From positions 62,001-126,000 of the forward strand of contig JAQUVW010000004.1 of assembly GCA_028693235.1 (NCBI GenBank): 64,000 nt of DNA, read 5' to 3'. This DNA comes from Candidatus Gastranaerophilales bacterium. Its GTDB lineage: Bacteria > Cyanobacteriota > Vampirovibrionia > Gastranaerophilales > Gastranaerophilaceae. The position numbers were made by a program, and so were the translations under genes. Positions 1 through 8,896 of this stretch are shown here, in pieces (within the stretch, counting starts at the first letter, position 1; the number at the start of each line of letters is the position of its first letter). The notes under the pieces are model-generated. The model was not told the DNA's origin, did no database searches, and worked only from the letters and a program-made list of their open reading frames with translations.

Positions 1-639
1 TTTTGCTGAATAAGAATAATAATCAGGACTTGCAACATCCATATCACCAAACCTTAGTGATAACGTATTCAAAATCAAAGAATCCAATGAGGAGGTTTCG
101 TTAAAAACTTCTAACGCCAATTGTTGTCTAAGTTCAAGAGATGTTTCACCGTCATTTTCTTCTAAATTATCAAGAACTTTGGCATATTGTTCCGGAGAAG
201 AAACAGCTGTTACTCTTGCACAATTTTTAGCCGCAGCCCTTAGCATTGTAGGTCCGCCGATATCAATATTTTTTATCAACTCTGGAGTTGAAATTCCTTT
301 TGAGGCAGCTTCTGCAAATGGATAGAAGTTGCCAACAACCATTTCAACAGGTTTTATACCTGCGTTTTCGATTTGTTCCACTTCAAGATTATTATCCGTA
401 TCAACCAAAATCCCAGCGTGGATATTCGGGTGCAAGGTTTTAACTTTACCATTAAGCATTTCTGAAAAACCGGTAATTTCGCTAACTTCTATCGCATTTA
501 TCCCGTGTTCTGTTAAGGTTTTATAAGTTGCACCTGTTGAAATAATTTCAAAATCATATTTTTCAGTCAAGATTTTTGCAAATTCTACAATTCCTTCTTT
601 ATTGAAGACACTGATTAAAGCACGTTTTTGGTTTTTCAT
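1..639 (-). CDS. purH: PurH, bifunctional AICAR formyltransferase/IMP cyclohydrolase (N-terminal part, runs off window)
   Basis: The minus-strand frame opens at an ATG whose reverse complement lies at 637-639 and stays open to the window edge, giving about 213 residues. It starts MKNQKRALISVFNKEGIVEF and continues with ISTGATYKTL, KTLHPNIHAGIL, VVGNFYPF and IDIGGPTMLRAAAKN. These are the conserved blocks of the MGS-like IMP cyclohydrolase domain of PurH, with the start of the AICAR transformylase domain following. PurH carries out the last two steps of purine synthesis (AICAR to FAICAR to IMP) in the cytoplasm. A strong ribosome-binding sequence (GGAGCGGAT) precedes the ATG. The gene is divergent from the RlmD gene with about 97 bp between them, so promoters for both should lie there. 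The C-terminal part is outside the window. Confidence 0.95.
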   Translation of the reverse strand, partial: MKNQKRALISVFNKEGIVEFAKILTEKYDFEIISTGATYKTLTEHGINAIEVSEITGFSEMLNGKVKTLHPNIHAGILVDTDNNLEVEQIENAGIKPVEMVVGNFYPFAEAASKGISTPELIKNIDIGGPTMLRAAAKNCARVTAVSSPEQYAKVLDNLEENDGETSLELRQQLALEVFNETSSLDSLILNTLSLRFGDMDVASPDYYSYSAK

Positions 640-736
640 ATCCGCTCCATTTTTTGTTATACATAAGTAAAGCTTAGCACAAATATGTTTTAAATAACTC
701 ACTATTCAGGCATATTTGATGTAAGATATTGGTATT

Positions 737-2098
737 ATGAATATTGATGATGAAATAATTGTAAATGTAGAAAAATTGCTTTATGAAGGTCAAGGACTCG
801 CTCGAGTCGACAACTTCCCGATTTTTATCGAAGATGTCTGCCCTCAAGACAAGGTAAAAATAAAAATTGTAAAGCTCAAAAAAAATTACGCACAAGGTCA
901 ACTCGTTGAAATAATTGAGCCATCACCTCAAAGAGTAAAACCTTTTTGTGCACTTCACAATGTATGTGGCGGCTGTCAGTGGCAGTTTGTAAGCTATGAC
1001 GAACAAATAAAACAAAAAAAGAACATTGTTGATGAAACATTAAAAAAATTCACGGGCTCTGATATTGAGGTCAAAGATGTCATAAAAAGCCCTGTAACAA
1101 CTGAATACAGGCACAAAATCCAATATCCTATCAGTCAAACAAAAGTTTCTAAAAGACTGCTTTCGGGATATTACAAAAAACACACCCATGAGCTCATCAA
1201 TATTAAACATTGCCCTATTCAACCTGTTGCTATAGATGAACTTATCTGCGAAATAAAGGAAAAAGCTCAGGAATTCAATATTTCCGCTTACAACGAACGA
1301 AAACATTCAGGACTTTTACGTCACGTTGTGTTTAAAAATTCTTGCTCAAACGGCAAAAATCTTATCATATTTGTCATTAATGATGAGGAAATCTCTGAAA
1401 ATATAGACAAATTAGCAACTTATATTTATAAAAATTGCAAAAATATTGCTGGAATTTTAGTCAACTTCAACACGAAAAAAAATAATGTCATTTTAGGTAA
1501 AGAATCAAAACTTCTTATAGGAGAAGCTTTCTATGAAGAAAATTTGGGTGACAAGACCTTCCAAATAAGTGCAAACAGCTTCTTTCAAGTAAATCCGAAA
1601 AGTGCTGAAAAAATTCTCGAAACAACAAAAATTATGATTCAAGAAAACACTACTGAGCCCACAATTTTAGACGCATATGCAGGTGTTTCAAGCTTCGGGA
1701 TATATTTGAGCGATATAGCTCAAACTGTCGTCTGCGTTGAAGAAGTCGAGGGTGCCTCTGAAGATGCCCGAACAAATAAATTTAAAAATAACGCTACAAA
1801 TGTTGAAATCGTAAACGGAGATGCCTCAGCTGAATTCAAAAAAATGCTCGATAACAACAAACAATTTGATGTCGTCATCTTAGACCCGCCAAGAAAAGGC
1901 TGCAGCGAGGAAGCTTTGGATTTCGCTTCAAAATTAAGCAAAAAATTAATTATATATGTAAGTTGCAACCCTGCAACTTTGGCTAGGGATTTGAAATATT
2001 TACACGAAAACGGTTTTAAAACAAAATACGTCCAGCCTGTAGATATGTTCCCTCACACATACCACATAGAGTCTGTAGCCCTTATCATAAAGGAATAA
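737..2098 (+). CDS. rlmD: 23S rRNA (uracil-5-)-methyltransferase, RlmD/RumA (TrmA) family
   Basis: The 453-residue protein has the full layout of the TrmA/RlmD family. An N-terminal TRAM-like domain spans about residues 1-60. Four cysteines are placed as for a [4Fe-4S] cluster: C71, C77 and C80 in CALHNVCGGCQW, and C159. The C-terminal SAM-dependent methyltransferase domain contains LDAYAGVSSFG and LDPPRKGC. The catalytic nucleophile is C410 in YVSCNPATLARDL, and E445 in HIESVAL is the expected general base. The family forms 5-methyluridine in 23S rRNA using SAM. Sequence alone does not fix whether the target is U1939, U747 or both (the RlmCD type). The next gene starts 2 bp after the stop, so they are probably co-transcribed. 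Confidence 0.92.
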   Translation: MNIDDEIIVNVEKLLYEGQGLARVDNFPIFIEDVCPQDKVKIKIVKLKKNYAQGQLVEIIEPSPQRVKPFCALHNVCGGCQWQFVSYDEQIKQKKNIVDETLKKFTGSDIEVKDVIKSPVTTEYRHKIQYPISQTKVSKRLLSGYYKKHTHELINIKHCPIQPVAIDELICEIKEKAQEFNISAYNERKHSGLLRHVVFKNSCSNGKNLIIFVINDEEISENIDKLATYIYKNCKNIAGILVNFNTKKNNVILGKESKLLIGEAFYEENLGDKTFQISANSFFQVNPKSAEKILETTKIMIQENTTEPTILDAYAGVSSFGIYLSDIAQTVVCVEEVEGASEDARTNKFKNNATNVEIVNGDASAEFKKMLDNNKQFDVVILDPPRKGCSEEALDFASKLSKKLIIYVSCNPATLARDLKYLHENGFKTKYVQPVDMFPHTYHIESVALIIKE

Positions 2099-2100
2099 GA

Positions 2101-2883
2101 ATGAATACTTTGCCCAAAATAGAACTTCAAACCATCATAAATCTTGTTAAATCAACAAAACATCTTATCCTAGGTCAAGATGTTGAATCAAATTATGACG
2201 AAAAAGGGCTCGCTGATTACGTCACAAAAGTAGACATCAGTGTTCAGGCTTATTTGCAAAAAGAACTCAAAATTTTATACCCTGAAATTCAATTCATGGG
2301 GGAAGAAAAAGATAACAACGAACTCGATTTATCTAAGCCAACATGGATTTTAGACCCGATTGACGGTACAACTAATCTTATTCATAAATATCAAATGAGT
2401 GCCGTTTCATTAGGACTCATGATTAACAAAAAACCCTATCTCGGCGTTGTTTACAACCCTTTTACCAATGAAATTTTTTATGCCGAAAAAAACAAAGGTG
2501 CATTCCTTAATAATACAAAAATTCAATCCAGCAAAGTAAATTCCCTCTCTGATTGCCTAGTTTCTATCGGAACATCTCCTTATGAAAAATACAGGGCTGA
2601 TGAGAATTTTGAACTCTTTAAAAAAATATTTTTAACAGCACAAGATATTCGCCGCTCAGGCTCTGCCGCTCTTGATTTATGCTACGTAGCAGCAGGCAGG
2701 TTGGGAGCATATCTGGAAAGAGGTTTGAAACCTTGGGACTACGCTGCAGGAGTCTTGATAATTGAAGAAGCCGGAGGAAAAGTGACGGATTTTTCAGGTA
2801 AACAAATAAATTTTGGAGAATATTCTGACATACTTTCCTCAAACCAATTTGTACACGATAATATGATTGAACTCATCAAATAA
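2101..2883 (+). CDS. suhB: Inositol monophosphatase family protein (SuhB-like)
   Basis: The 260-residue protein has the metal-binding motifs of the inositol monophosphatase family: GEEKDN (catalytic Glu), WILDPIDGTTN (the D-P-I-D-G-T signature), a mid-protein RRSGSAALDLCYVA block and the C-terminal WDYAAGVLIIEEAGG signature. These bind Mg ions that hydrolyse phosphate monoesters such as myo-inositol 1-phosphate. Length is normal for the family. Relatives also act on fructose-1,6-bisphosphate or PAP, so the exact substrate is inference. It starts 2 bp after the RlmD gene and 12 bp before the LOG gene, suggesting one transcript. Confidence 0.88.
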   Translation: MNTLPKIELQTIINLVKSTKHLILGQDVESNYDEKGLADYVTKVDISVQAYLQKELKILYPEIQFMGEEKDNNELDLSKPTWILDPIDGTTNLIHKYQMSAVSLGLMINKKPYLGVVYNPFTNEIFYAEKNKGAFLNNTKIQSSKVNSLSDCLVSIGTSPYEKYRADENFELFKKIFLTAQDIRRSGSAALDLCYVAAGRLGAYLERGLKPWDYAAGVLIIEEAGGKVTDFSGKQINFGEYSDILSSNQFVHDNMIELIK

Positions 2884-2895
2884 AGGAGTCGAAAA

Positions 2896-3477
2896 TTGCC
2901 AAACAACAAAATTAAAAATATATGCGTTTATTGCTCCTCCAGCAACTATTTAGATGAAAAATTCTACAAACTTGCTGAAGCTCTCGGAATAAAAATGGCT
3001 CAAAGTGGTTTCGACTTGGTTTATGGAGGCACAAACGTAGGGACGATGGGCTCTCTTGCTAACGCTGTTCTAGCAAATGGAGGCAAGGTTCTTGGCGTTA
3101 TCCCGAAAATTATCGAAGAAAAAGGATTGAGCCACCCTGACCTTGCAAACATCATCATAACCAACGATATGCGTGAAAGAAAAGCAACTATGGAAAAAAA
3201 TGCCGATGCTTTCATTACGTTACCCGGAGGCTTCGGAACTTTTGAAGAAGTCTCAGAAATGATTGTCGCAAAACAGCTCGGATATCACAAAAAACCTATC
3301 ATTTTCCTTAATCTTGATGGCTTTTACAATCCTTTATTCGATATGTTTGAAAATGTTTACAAATATAAATTTGCAAAAAAAGAAATGAAAAGCCTCTACT
3401 TCCTTGCAAATACTATTGAAGATGCCTTAACGTATCTCAAAAACTACACTGAACAAGAATTCGTTTTGAAATGGTAA
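2896..3477 (+). CDS. LOG family protein (TIGR00730 Rossmann fold nucleosidase)
   Basis: The 193-residue protein has the LOG/YvdD-type Rossmann fold: ICVYCSSSNYLD at the N terminus, LVYGGTNVGTMG, and the signature LPGGFGTFEEVSE (PGGxGTxxE) that binds nucleotide and carries catalytic residues. The family cleaves nucleoside 5'-monophosphates to base and ribose 5-phosphate; in plants and some bacteria this activates cytokinins. It was formerly mis-annotated as lysine decarboxylase. The start is TTG at 2896, chosen because AAAGGAG lies just upstream and the conserved N terminus begins there. It is the third gene of the rlmD-suhB-LOG run. Confidence 0.88.
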   Translation: MPNNKIKNICVYCSSSNYLDEKFYKLAEALGIKMAQSGFDLVYGGTNVGTMGSLANAVLANGGKVLGVIPKIIEEKGLSHPDLANIIITNDMRERKATMEKNADAFITLPGGFGTFEEVSEMIVAKQLGYHKKPIIFLNLDGFYNPLFDMFENVYKYKFAKKEMKSLYFLANTIEDALTYLKNYTEQEFVLKW

Positions 3478-3505
3478 AAGATTGTTGCCAATTTAAAAGT
3501 TTTCT

Positions 3506-3534
3506 TTGATTATTAGACATTATTTAGGTAAAAT
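3506..3534 (+). promoter_or_regulatory. Predicted sigma-70-type promoter of the GT26-transketolase-ftsEX run
   Basis: TTGATT at 3506-3511 and TAAAAT at 3529-3534 are separated by 17 bp, close to consensus, and the ATG of the next gene follows at 3543. A start point near 3541 would give an almost leaderless transcript, so the true start might differ. The prediction rests on sequence only. Confidence 0.4.
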
Positions 3535-3542
3535 TAACTATT

Positions 3543-4268
3543 ATGGAACGCAAACAAAAAGATATTTTAGGTTTTAATGTCGATTTATTCTCTTTTGATG
3601 AATCAATCGAATATATTATGGAACGTATAGACTGCGGAGAATCCACTCACGTCGTAACCATAAACCCTGAGATGATTGAACTGGCTTGTAAAAATTACGA
3701 CTTCAATGAAGCTCTCAAAGGTGCTGATATGGTTATACCTGATGGCGTTGGCATCAAAATAGCTCTTAAAATGAAAGGGGTTCAACAAGAACAAATCCCC
3801 GGCATTGAATTTTCAAAATCTGTTATTGAAAAATGTGAGCAAAATGAATATCCGATTGCCTTAATCGGTGCTCAAGATAATGTTATCAAAAAAACTGTTG
3901 AAAATTTAAAAAAAGAGTTCCCAAACCTCAATATCTGCTACTCTCACAATGGATTTTTCGACGAACAAGAAGAAAAACAAATGCTTCTTGATATTAAATA
4001 CTCACAAGCTAAACTTGTGCTCGTTGCATTAGGAGCTCCAAAACAAGAACTCTTTATAAATAAAGTTAAACAAATTCTTCCCCGTGCCGCTTATGTCGGA
4101 GTCGGCGGAAGCTTTGACGTATGGGCAGGCACGGTTCAAAGAGCACCCATCATTTTTAGAAAATTAGGCTGTGAATGGCTTTTTAGACTTTTGAAACAAC
4201 CTTCAAGGTTTAAAAGAATATTCCCGACATTGCCTTTATTCCTAATTAAAGTTATGCTAAGCAAATAA
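3543..4268 (+). CDS. WecG/TagA/CpsF family glycosyltransferase (GT26)
   Basis: The 241-residue protein matches the GT26 family: VTINPEMIELACKN, MVIPDGVGIKIALKMKG, LIGAQDNVI, LVALGAPKQELFI and YVGVGGSFDVWAGTVQRAP. GT26 enzymes transfer ManNAc or ManNAcA from UDP-sugar onto lipid-linked GlcNAc during enterobacterial common antigen, teichoic acid or capsule synthesis. The enzyme acts at the inner face of the cytoplasmic membrane; the C-terminal basic RFKRIFPTLPLFL segment fits membrane association. The polysaccharide it serves cannot be told from the window. It leads an apparent operon with split transketolase, ftsEX and an HDOD gene. Confidence 0.88.
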   Translation: MERKQKDILGFNVDLFSFDESIEYIMERIDCGESTHVVTINPEMIELACKNYDFNEALKGADMVIPDGVGIKIALKMKGVQQEQIPGIEFSKSVIEKCEQNEYPIALIGAQDNVIKKTVENLKKEFPNLNICYSHNGFFDEQEEKQMLLDIKYSQAKLVLVALGAPKQELFINKVKQILPRAAYVGVGGSFDVWAGTVQRAPIIFRKLGCEWLFRLLKQPSRFKRIFPTLPLFLIKVMLSK

Positions 4269-4297
4269 TGGTCACATAAAAAAAGAATAGGCGGGTT

Positions 4298-5134
4298 ATG
4301 TTGAAAAAACTTTCATCTGACGAAATTAAAGAAATTCAAGAAATCTGTAAAAAAGAAAGACGTGAAATCTTGTCAATGATTTTCAATGCAAAATCAGGAC
4401 ACCCCGGTGGCAGTCTTTCCGCTATAGATATTTTAACGGTACTTTACACAAAAGTTATGAAACACTTTCCTGAATGTGAAAAAAATCCTAACTACAATTC
4501 AAGAGACCGTTTTATCCTTTCTAAAGGGCACGCATCAGCTGCTTTATACGCTGTTTTAGCTCACTGCGGATATATTCAAGAAAACGAATTAATGGGATTT
4601 AGAAAAATGGGCTCAATTCTACAAGGTCACCCATCTTGCAAACTCGTTAAAGGGGTAGAGGTTTCTACAGGCTCTTTAGGTCAAGGACTTTCTATGGCTT
4701 GCGGAATGGCTCTTGGACTAAGATTAGACAATATAAATAACAAAATTTTTGTCCTGATGGGCGACGGCGAGCTTCAAGAAGGTAGCGTCTGGGAGGCTGC
4801 AATGCAAGCTTCTGCAAGAAATTTGAAAAATATAATTGCCATCGTTGATAGAAACAAGCTCCAAATTGACGGCTCCACTGAAGATGTTATGGCAATTGGT
4901 TCTGCTGCTGATAAATTCAAAGCCTTCGGTTGGAACACAATGGAAATCAACGGACACAATATCGAAGAAATATATGAAGCTTTAGAAACAGCAAAATTAA
5001 ACGATAAACCGACAGCTATTATTGCAAATACAATCAAAGGCAAAGGTGTATCATTTATGGAAAATAATCCTGCATGGCACGGAAAAGTTCCGAGTAACGA
5101 ACAATTTGAAACAGCTTTGGCTGAATTAACGTAG
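4298..5134 (+). CDS. Transketolase, N-terminal (thiamine diphosphate-binding) subunit
   Basis: The 278-residue protein corresponds to the first third of a full transketolase. It has [32 protein letters not shown], the ThDP/Mg motif [14 protein letters not shown] followed by [14 protein letters not shown], and a closing [17 protein letters not shown]. Transketolase moves two-carbon ketol units between sugar phosphates in the non-oxidative pentose phosphate pathway. The two-subunit form is common in anaerobes and archaea. GGCGGG upstream of the ATG acts as ribosome-binding site. The C-terminal subunit gene starts 12 bp after its stop. Confidence 0.92.
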   Translation: MLKKLSSDEIKEIQEICKKERREILSMIFNAKSGHPGGSLSAIDILTVLYTKVMKHFPECEKNPNYNSRDRFILSKGHASAALYAVLAHCGYIQENELMGFRKMGSILQGHPSCKLVKGVEVSTGSLGQGLSMACGMALGLRLDNINNKIFVLMGDGELQEGSVWEAAMQASARNLKNIIAIVDRNKLQIDGSTEDVMAIGSAADKFKAFGWNTMEINGHNIEEIYEALETAKLNDKPTAIIANTIKGKGVSFMENNPAWHGKVPSNEQFETALAELT

Positions 5135-5146
5135 GAAGGATTTAAA

Positions 5147-6088
5147 ATGACAGAAATGAAAACATATCAATCAGCAAGAGCTGAATATGGAAAAACATTA
5201 GTTGACCTTGGAAGAGCTGATAAAAATGTCGTTGTAATAGATGCGGATTTATCTTCTTCTACTCAAACAAAATTATTTAAGGCTGAATTTCCTGAAAGAC
5301 ATTTTAACGTAGGAATAGCCGAACAAGACGCAATGACAACTGCTGCAGGGCTCTCTACTGTCGGCAAAATTCCTTTCGTTTCTACCTTTGCCGTTTTCGC
5401 ATCAGGTAGAGCTTGGGAGCAAATCAGAAATGCGATTTGTTATCCCAAATTTAATGTAAAAATAGTTGCAACTCACGGCGGAATAACAGTCGGCGAAGAT
5501 GGTGCAAGCCATCAAGCTCTCGAGGATATCGCCCTAATGCGTACAATCCCAAACATGACTGTAATTGTTCCTGCTGATGCTATTCAAACCCGCAAAGCTG
5601 TTGAATTTGCCGTTCAATACAAAGGTCCTGTTTACATAAGAGTCTCAAGAGCTAATTTGCCTGATGTATTCGATACTTCTTACACTTTCGATGTAATGAA
5701 AGCTATTAAAATGACAGAAGGCTCTGACGTTTCAATTGTTACAAACGGTGAAACTTTGGCAGAATCGCTTGAATGTGCTAAAATTTTAAAATCAAAAGGA
5801 ATTAATGCGGAAGTAATCAATGCTCCAGTAGTTAAACCTTTAGATATTGAAACAATTATCAAGTCGGCTCAAAAAACGCATAAAGTTGTAACTGTCGAAA
5901 ACCATTCTATCATAGGCGGTTTAGGCGGTGCGGTGTGTGAAGGGTTAAGTGAAAATTATCCTACTAAAATCCTTAGAATAGGTACCATGGACGAATTCGG
6001 ACAAAGCGGTACTTCCGAAGAATTAATGGATTTTTACGGACTTACAGCAAATAAATTGGCAGAAAAAATTATAGGATTTGTAAAATAA
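5147..6088 (+). CDS. Transketolase, C-terminal (pyrimidine-binding plus C-terminal domain) subunit
   Basis: The 313-residue protein supplies the rest of transketolase. VVVIDADLSSSTQTKLF begins the pyrimidine-binding domain. FNVGIAEQDAMTTAAGL carries the invariant Glu that activates ThDP. HGGITVGEDGASHQALED and MTVIVPADA follow, then the transketolase C domain (VVTVENHSIIGGLGGAV). It should pair with the N-terminal subunit encoded immediately upstream to form the active site at the interface. AGGAAGG lies just before the ATG. The ftsE gene begins one base after its stop, so translation of the two operon parts is closely linked. Confidence 0.92.
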   Translation: MTEMKTYQSARAEYGKTLVDLGRADKNVVVIDADLSSSTQTKLFKAEFPERHFNVGIAEQDAMTTAAGLSTVGKIPFVSTFAVFASGRAWEQIRNAICYPKFNVKIVATHGGITVGEDGASHQALEDIALMRTIPNMTVIVPADAIQTRKAVEFAVQYKGPVYIRVSRANLPDVFDTSYTFDVMKAIKMTEGSDVSIVTNGETLAESLECAKILKSKGINAEVINAPVVKPLDIETIIKSAQKTHKVVTVENHSIIGGLGGAVCEGLSENYPTKILRIGTMDEFGQSGTSEELMDFYGLTANKLAEKIIGFVK

Positions 6089-6089
6089 A

Positions 6090-6770
6090 ATGATTCAATT
6101 ACGTGGCGTAACAAAAAGATATAAAGACAATTATGCCTTGAAAAATGTAAATTTGGACATAATGTCTGGGGAATTCGTTTTCTTGACTGGTTCAAGCGGT
6201 GCCGGCAAGTCAACAATGATGAAACTTCTTTATAGAGAAGAAATCCCTACCTCCGGTACTGTTATGGTCGGGGGCATCAATGTTGCTAATCTTGCAAATG
6301 ACAGAGTCCCAAATCTACGAAGATGCATGGGGATAGTTTTCCAAGATTATAAACTTTTACCAAACATAAGCGTTTACGACAACATTGCCTACGTAATAAG
6401 AACTCTCGGTATGAGCACTAGAGAAATTGAAGCAAGGGTTACAGGTGCTTTAAAAGTCGTCGGATTAATCGACAAAATGAAAGCTAAACCAACTGAATTA
6501 TCAGGTGGAGAACAACAACGTGTAAGTATTGCCCGTGCAATTGTCAATGGTCCACCTTTACTAATAGCAGATGAACCCACCGGCAACCTCGACCCGAAAA
6601 ACTCAATGGAAATTATGCAAATTCTTGAACAAATAAACCAAAAAGGTATAACTATTTTGGTTGCAACTCACGATCACGCTATGGTAGATTACTTTAGAAA
6701 AAGGGTAATCACTATGGACAAAGGACAAATCATAAAAGATATTCAAGCAGGTACTTATGAGCAACGATAG
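6090..6770 (+). CDS. ftsE: FtsE, cell-division ABC transporter ATP-binding protein
   Basis: The 226-residue ATPase has a Walker A motif GSSGAGKST (about residues 34-42), Q-loop [13 protein letters not shown] signature [15 protein letters not shown], Walker [13 protein letters not shown] and the H-loop ATHD. It is immediately followed by, and overlaps by 14 bp, an FtsX-type permease gene, which fixes its identity as FtsE rather than LolD or MacB. FtsEX sits at the division site and, in studied species, uses ATP hydrolysis to switch periplasmic peptidoglycan hydrolases on. The gene starts one base after the transketolase subunit stop, within the same operon. Confidence 0.94.
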   Translation: MIQLRGVTKRYKDNYALKNVNLDIMSGEFVFLTGSSGAGKSTMMKLLYREEIPTSGTVMVGGINVANLANDRVPNLRRCMGIVFQDYKLLPNISVYDNIAYVIRTLGMSTREIEARVTGALKVVGLIDKMKAKPTELSGGEQQRVSIARAIVNGPPLLIADEPTGNLDPKNSMEIMQILEQINQKGITILVATHDHAMVDYFRKRVITMDKGQIIKDIQAGTYEQR

Positions 6771-7668
6771 TAAAGCTAAAATCAAAAAAAAGGTAAAATC
6801 TCACATCCCAAAAGATTGGCTTGGTGAGCTTAGAATAATTTATAGAATAGCTATGGAAACCGTAAATGGTATCCAACGTACAGGTTGGATTAATGTCGCT
6901 ATTATTACAACAATGGCTGCCATTTTAACTATTTTCGGAGCTCTATTCAGAACAACTTTGTCACTGTCTACAATCGTTCATCAACTCGGAAGTGCTTTAG
7001 AAATATCAGTTTACGTTAAACAAAATTCCAACACCGACCAAGTTATTGCAAGAATTAAAGAAATTCCGCATGTTGAAAAAGTTAAGCTTATCACTAAAGA
7101 TAAAGCCTGGAGCGATATGCGAAAAGAGCTTGATGTAGCTGATATTGAAAATCCGCTCCCTGATACGCTCCATGTAAAAGTCGACAAAACCGAAAACATA
7201 CAAAATGTCTATGGCTCGATGAAAAATATATCCGGAATAGAAGACTATAACTACGCACAAGATATCGCAAAAAAGATGGAAGTCTTTAATAATGCTGTCA
7301 ATGTTATGACCCTATTTGTCGTCGTAATCGTTGCCGTGCTGACAATTGCTATCATAAACAACACTATTCAGCTCGTAATTCAATCCCGTAAAAAAGAAAT
7401 TGAAATAATGAGGCTAATGGGCGTAAGCAATTGGTATATTAAAATTCCATTAATTTTGCAAGGTGCTATATACGGCTTTTTTGGTGCACTAATTGCATTA
7501 ATTCCTTTGAATTTTGTTCAAACTTGGCTTTTGAAAGTCCATGCTTTCTTTATGATTCCTTCACCAGTTCTTGCCGTTAACACCGTTATTATGACCTTAT
7601 TCATTATCGCTGTCGGCTTCGGTGCGGGAGGCAGTTTATTACCAATTAAGAAATATTTGCAGGTGTAG
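6757..7668 (+). CDS. ftsX: FtsX, cell-division ABC transporter permease
   Basis: The 303-residue protein has the FtsX plan: a cytoplasmic lysine-rich start, TM1 near residues 45-70 (WINVAIITTMAAILTIFGA), a periplasmic domain of about 100 residues containing LEISVYVKQN and the conserved FtsX ECD region, then three C-terminal TM segments. The motif IEIMRLMGVSNWYIKIP between the second and third TMs is the coupling region of FtsX/MacB-type permeases. It overlaps ftsE by 14 bp. The periplasmic amidase or hydrolase it regulates is not adjacent; the LysM/amidase at 12.8-14.2 kb is a possible but unproven partner. Confidence 0.93.
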   Translation: MSNDSKAKIKKKVKSHIPKDWLGELRIIYRIAMETVNGIQRTGWINVAIITTMAAILTIFGALFRTTLSLSTIVHQLGSALEISVYVKQNSNTDQVIARIKEIPHVEKVKLITKDKAWSDMRKELDVADIENPLPDTLHVKVDKTENIQNVYGSMKNISGIEDYNYAQDIAKKMEVFNNAVNVMTLFVVVIVAVLTIAIINNTIQLVIQSRKKEIEIMRLMGVSNWYIKIPLILQGAIYGFFGALIALIPLNFVQTWLLKVHAFFMIPSPVLAVNTVIMTLFIIAVGFGAGGSLLPIKKYLQV

Positions 7669-8466
7669 ATGAATTTAGAAGAATTTATAATTGAACCATA
7701 TCAAATCCCTTCAATGCCTCAAGTTATTGTAAAAGCATTGAACATAATAAAAGACGAGGACTCCGGAGTTAAAGAACTTGCGGACATAATCTCTTATGAC
7801 CAAGCTCTTACAACTCAAATTTTAAAACTCGTAAATTCGGCTTACTACGGTTTTTCTCAACAAATAGTATCAATATCAAAGGCTATTTCATTGTTAGGTA
7901 TGAGCCAAGCTAAAAATATAATCATCACAGTTGCGATGAAGTCAGTTCTTACCTCTAATGGCGGCAAAGAATTATGGCAACATTCATTGAGATGCGGTAT
8001 AGCTTGTGAATATTTAGCTAAAGAATTTAAGTTGATGAGTCCCGATGAAGCATTTATTCTAGGCTTTTTACACGATATCGGTAAAATTCTCTTGAACAAA
8101 AAAAGCCCTAAATTGTATGCAAAAGCCGTTGAAATCGCAGACAGAGGTCTTAATGTTGTCGAGGCTGAGGAAATTTTCTTCAAAACTAATCATGCTGAAG
8201 TCGGTTTCTATCTGGCGTCAAAATGGAAACTATCAATTATTATAGCTAACGCAATTAAATACCACCATGACCCGTTAAAATCTTCAATGAGCAATGTGGC
8301 TTCTTTGGTCTACTTCGCCGACACAATGATTCAACCTAATTTTAAAAAACCATATTTTGACCAACAAATTGAAAGACGAACAAACATCTATATTGATGAC
8401 CCCATGGAATGCAAACAAATTATTGAAGAAAAAGCAAATTTATTAATGTCCGAATTAATAAAATAA
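7669..8466 (+). CDS. HDOD domain protein (signalling output domain)
   Basis: The 265-residue protein is essentially one HDOD domain. IPSMPQVIVKALNIIKDEDSG opens it, LTTQILKLVNSAYYGF follows, and SISKAISLLGMSQAKNIIITVA, LGFLHDIGKILL and AIKYHHDP cover the body. HDOD domains are HD-superfamily relatives. LHDIGK and HH are kept here, so a metal-dependent activity cannot be ruled out, although most HDOD proteins act as binding modules in signalling. The ATG follows the ftsX stop with no gap, so it is the last gene of the GT26-transketolase-ftsEX run. What it senses is unknown. Confidence 0.85.
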   Translation: MNLEEFIIEPYQIPSMPQVIVKALNIIKDEDSGVKELADIISYDQALTTQILKLVNSAYYGFSQQIVSISKAISLLGMSQAKNIIITVAMKSVLTSNGGKELWQHSLRCGIACEYLAKEFKLMSPDEAFILGFLHDIGKILLNKKSPKLYAKAVEIADRGLNVVEAEEIFFKTNHAEVGFYLASKWKLSIIIANAIKYHHDPLKSSMSNVASLVYFADTMIQPNFKKPYFDQQIERRTNIYIDDPMECKQIIEEKANLLMSELIK

Positions 8467-8487
8467 TGCTTGTCTAACTCAAAACCT

Positions 8488-8515
8488 TTGTGTTAGAATA
8501 ATAACACTTGATAAT
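8488..8515 (+). promoter_or_regulatory. Predicted promoter of the tRNA-Ser gene
   Basis: TTGTGT (8488-8493) and GATAAT (8510-8515) are separated by 16 bp, and the tRNA 5' end lies 10 bp after the -10 box. The spacing fits a start point at or just before the mature 5' end. Sequence prediction only. Confidence 0.45.
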
Positions 8516-8524
8516 TGAATAAAT

Positions 8525-8613
8525 GGAGAAGTGGCCGAGTGGCTGAAGGCGGCACCCTGCTAAGGTGTTATATGGATTACTCTGTATCCAGGGTTCGAAT
8601 CCCTGCTTCTCCG
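8525..8613 (+). tRNA. tRNA-Ser (anticodon GCT)
   Basis: The acceptor arms GGAGAAG (8525-8531) and CTTCTCC pair fully, followed by discriminator G at 8613. The D arm contains GCCGAGTGGCTGAAGGC. The anticodon stem-loop CACC-CTGCTAA-GGTG gives anticodon GCT, reading AGC/AGT serine codons. A long variable arm, as expected for class II tRNA-Ser, precedes the T arm GGGTTCGAATCCC. The 3' CCA is not encoded. Confidence 0.97.
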
Positions 8614-8618
8614 ATTTT

Positions 8619-8643
8619 AAAAAGAGGCACCGGCCTCTTTTTA
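8619..8643 (+). terminator. Rho-independent terminator after tRNA-Ser
   Basis: A hairpin with GAGGC at 8624-8628 and GCCTC at 8633-8637, extended by flanking A and T runs, ends in TTTTT. It sits 6 bp after the tRNA 3' end. Confidence 0.85.
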
Positions 8644-8794
8644 TTCTTATAATGATTTTTAATAACATTATAAATTTATTTTTTCAGACTGTTAAAAATA
8701 TTTTATTTGTGTTATTATAATTGAAAACTTATCTTTAATGTATTTTATTGCTCTTATACATTTTAGTAATTTAAGAGCATTTACAAGGATATTT

Positions 8795-8878
8795 ATGGAT
8801 ACATTCAATAAAATTACAAATAACACGATTAAAGCAATATCAGTTTGCTTTAAATATTATACTAAGCAATTTATTTAA
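8795..8878 (+). CDS. Possible 27-residue peptide
   Basis: An ATG at 8795, preceded by AAGGATATTT, opens a 27-residue frame (MDTFNKITNNTIKAISVCF and on) ending at TAA 8876-8878. It lies 18 bp ahead of the zinc-ribbon gene. It might be a small or leader peptide, or chance. A TATAAT at 8716-8721 could serve the whole string of small genes. I recognise no family. Confidence 0.3.
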   Translation: MDTFNKITNNTIKAISVCFKYYTKQFI

Positions 8879-8896
8879 CAAAGAAAGAAGGAAAAA

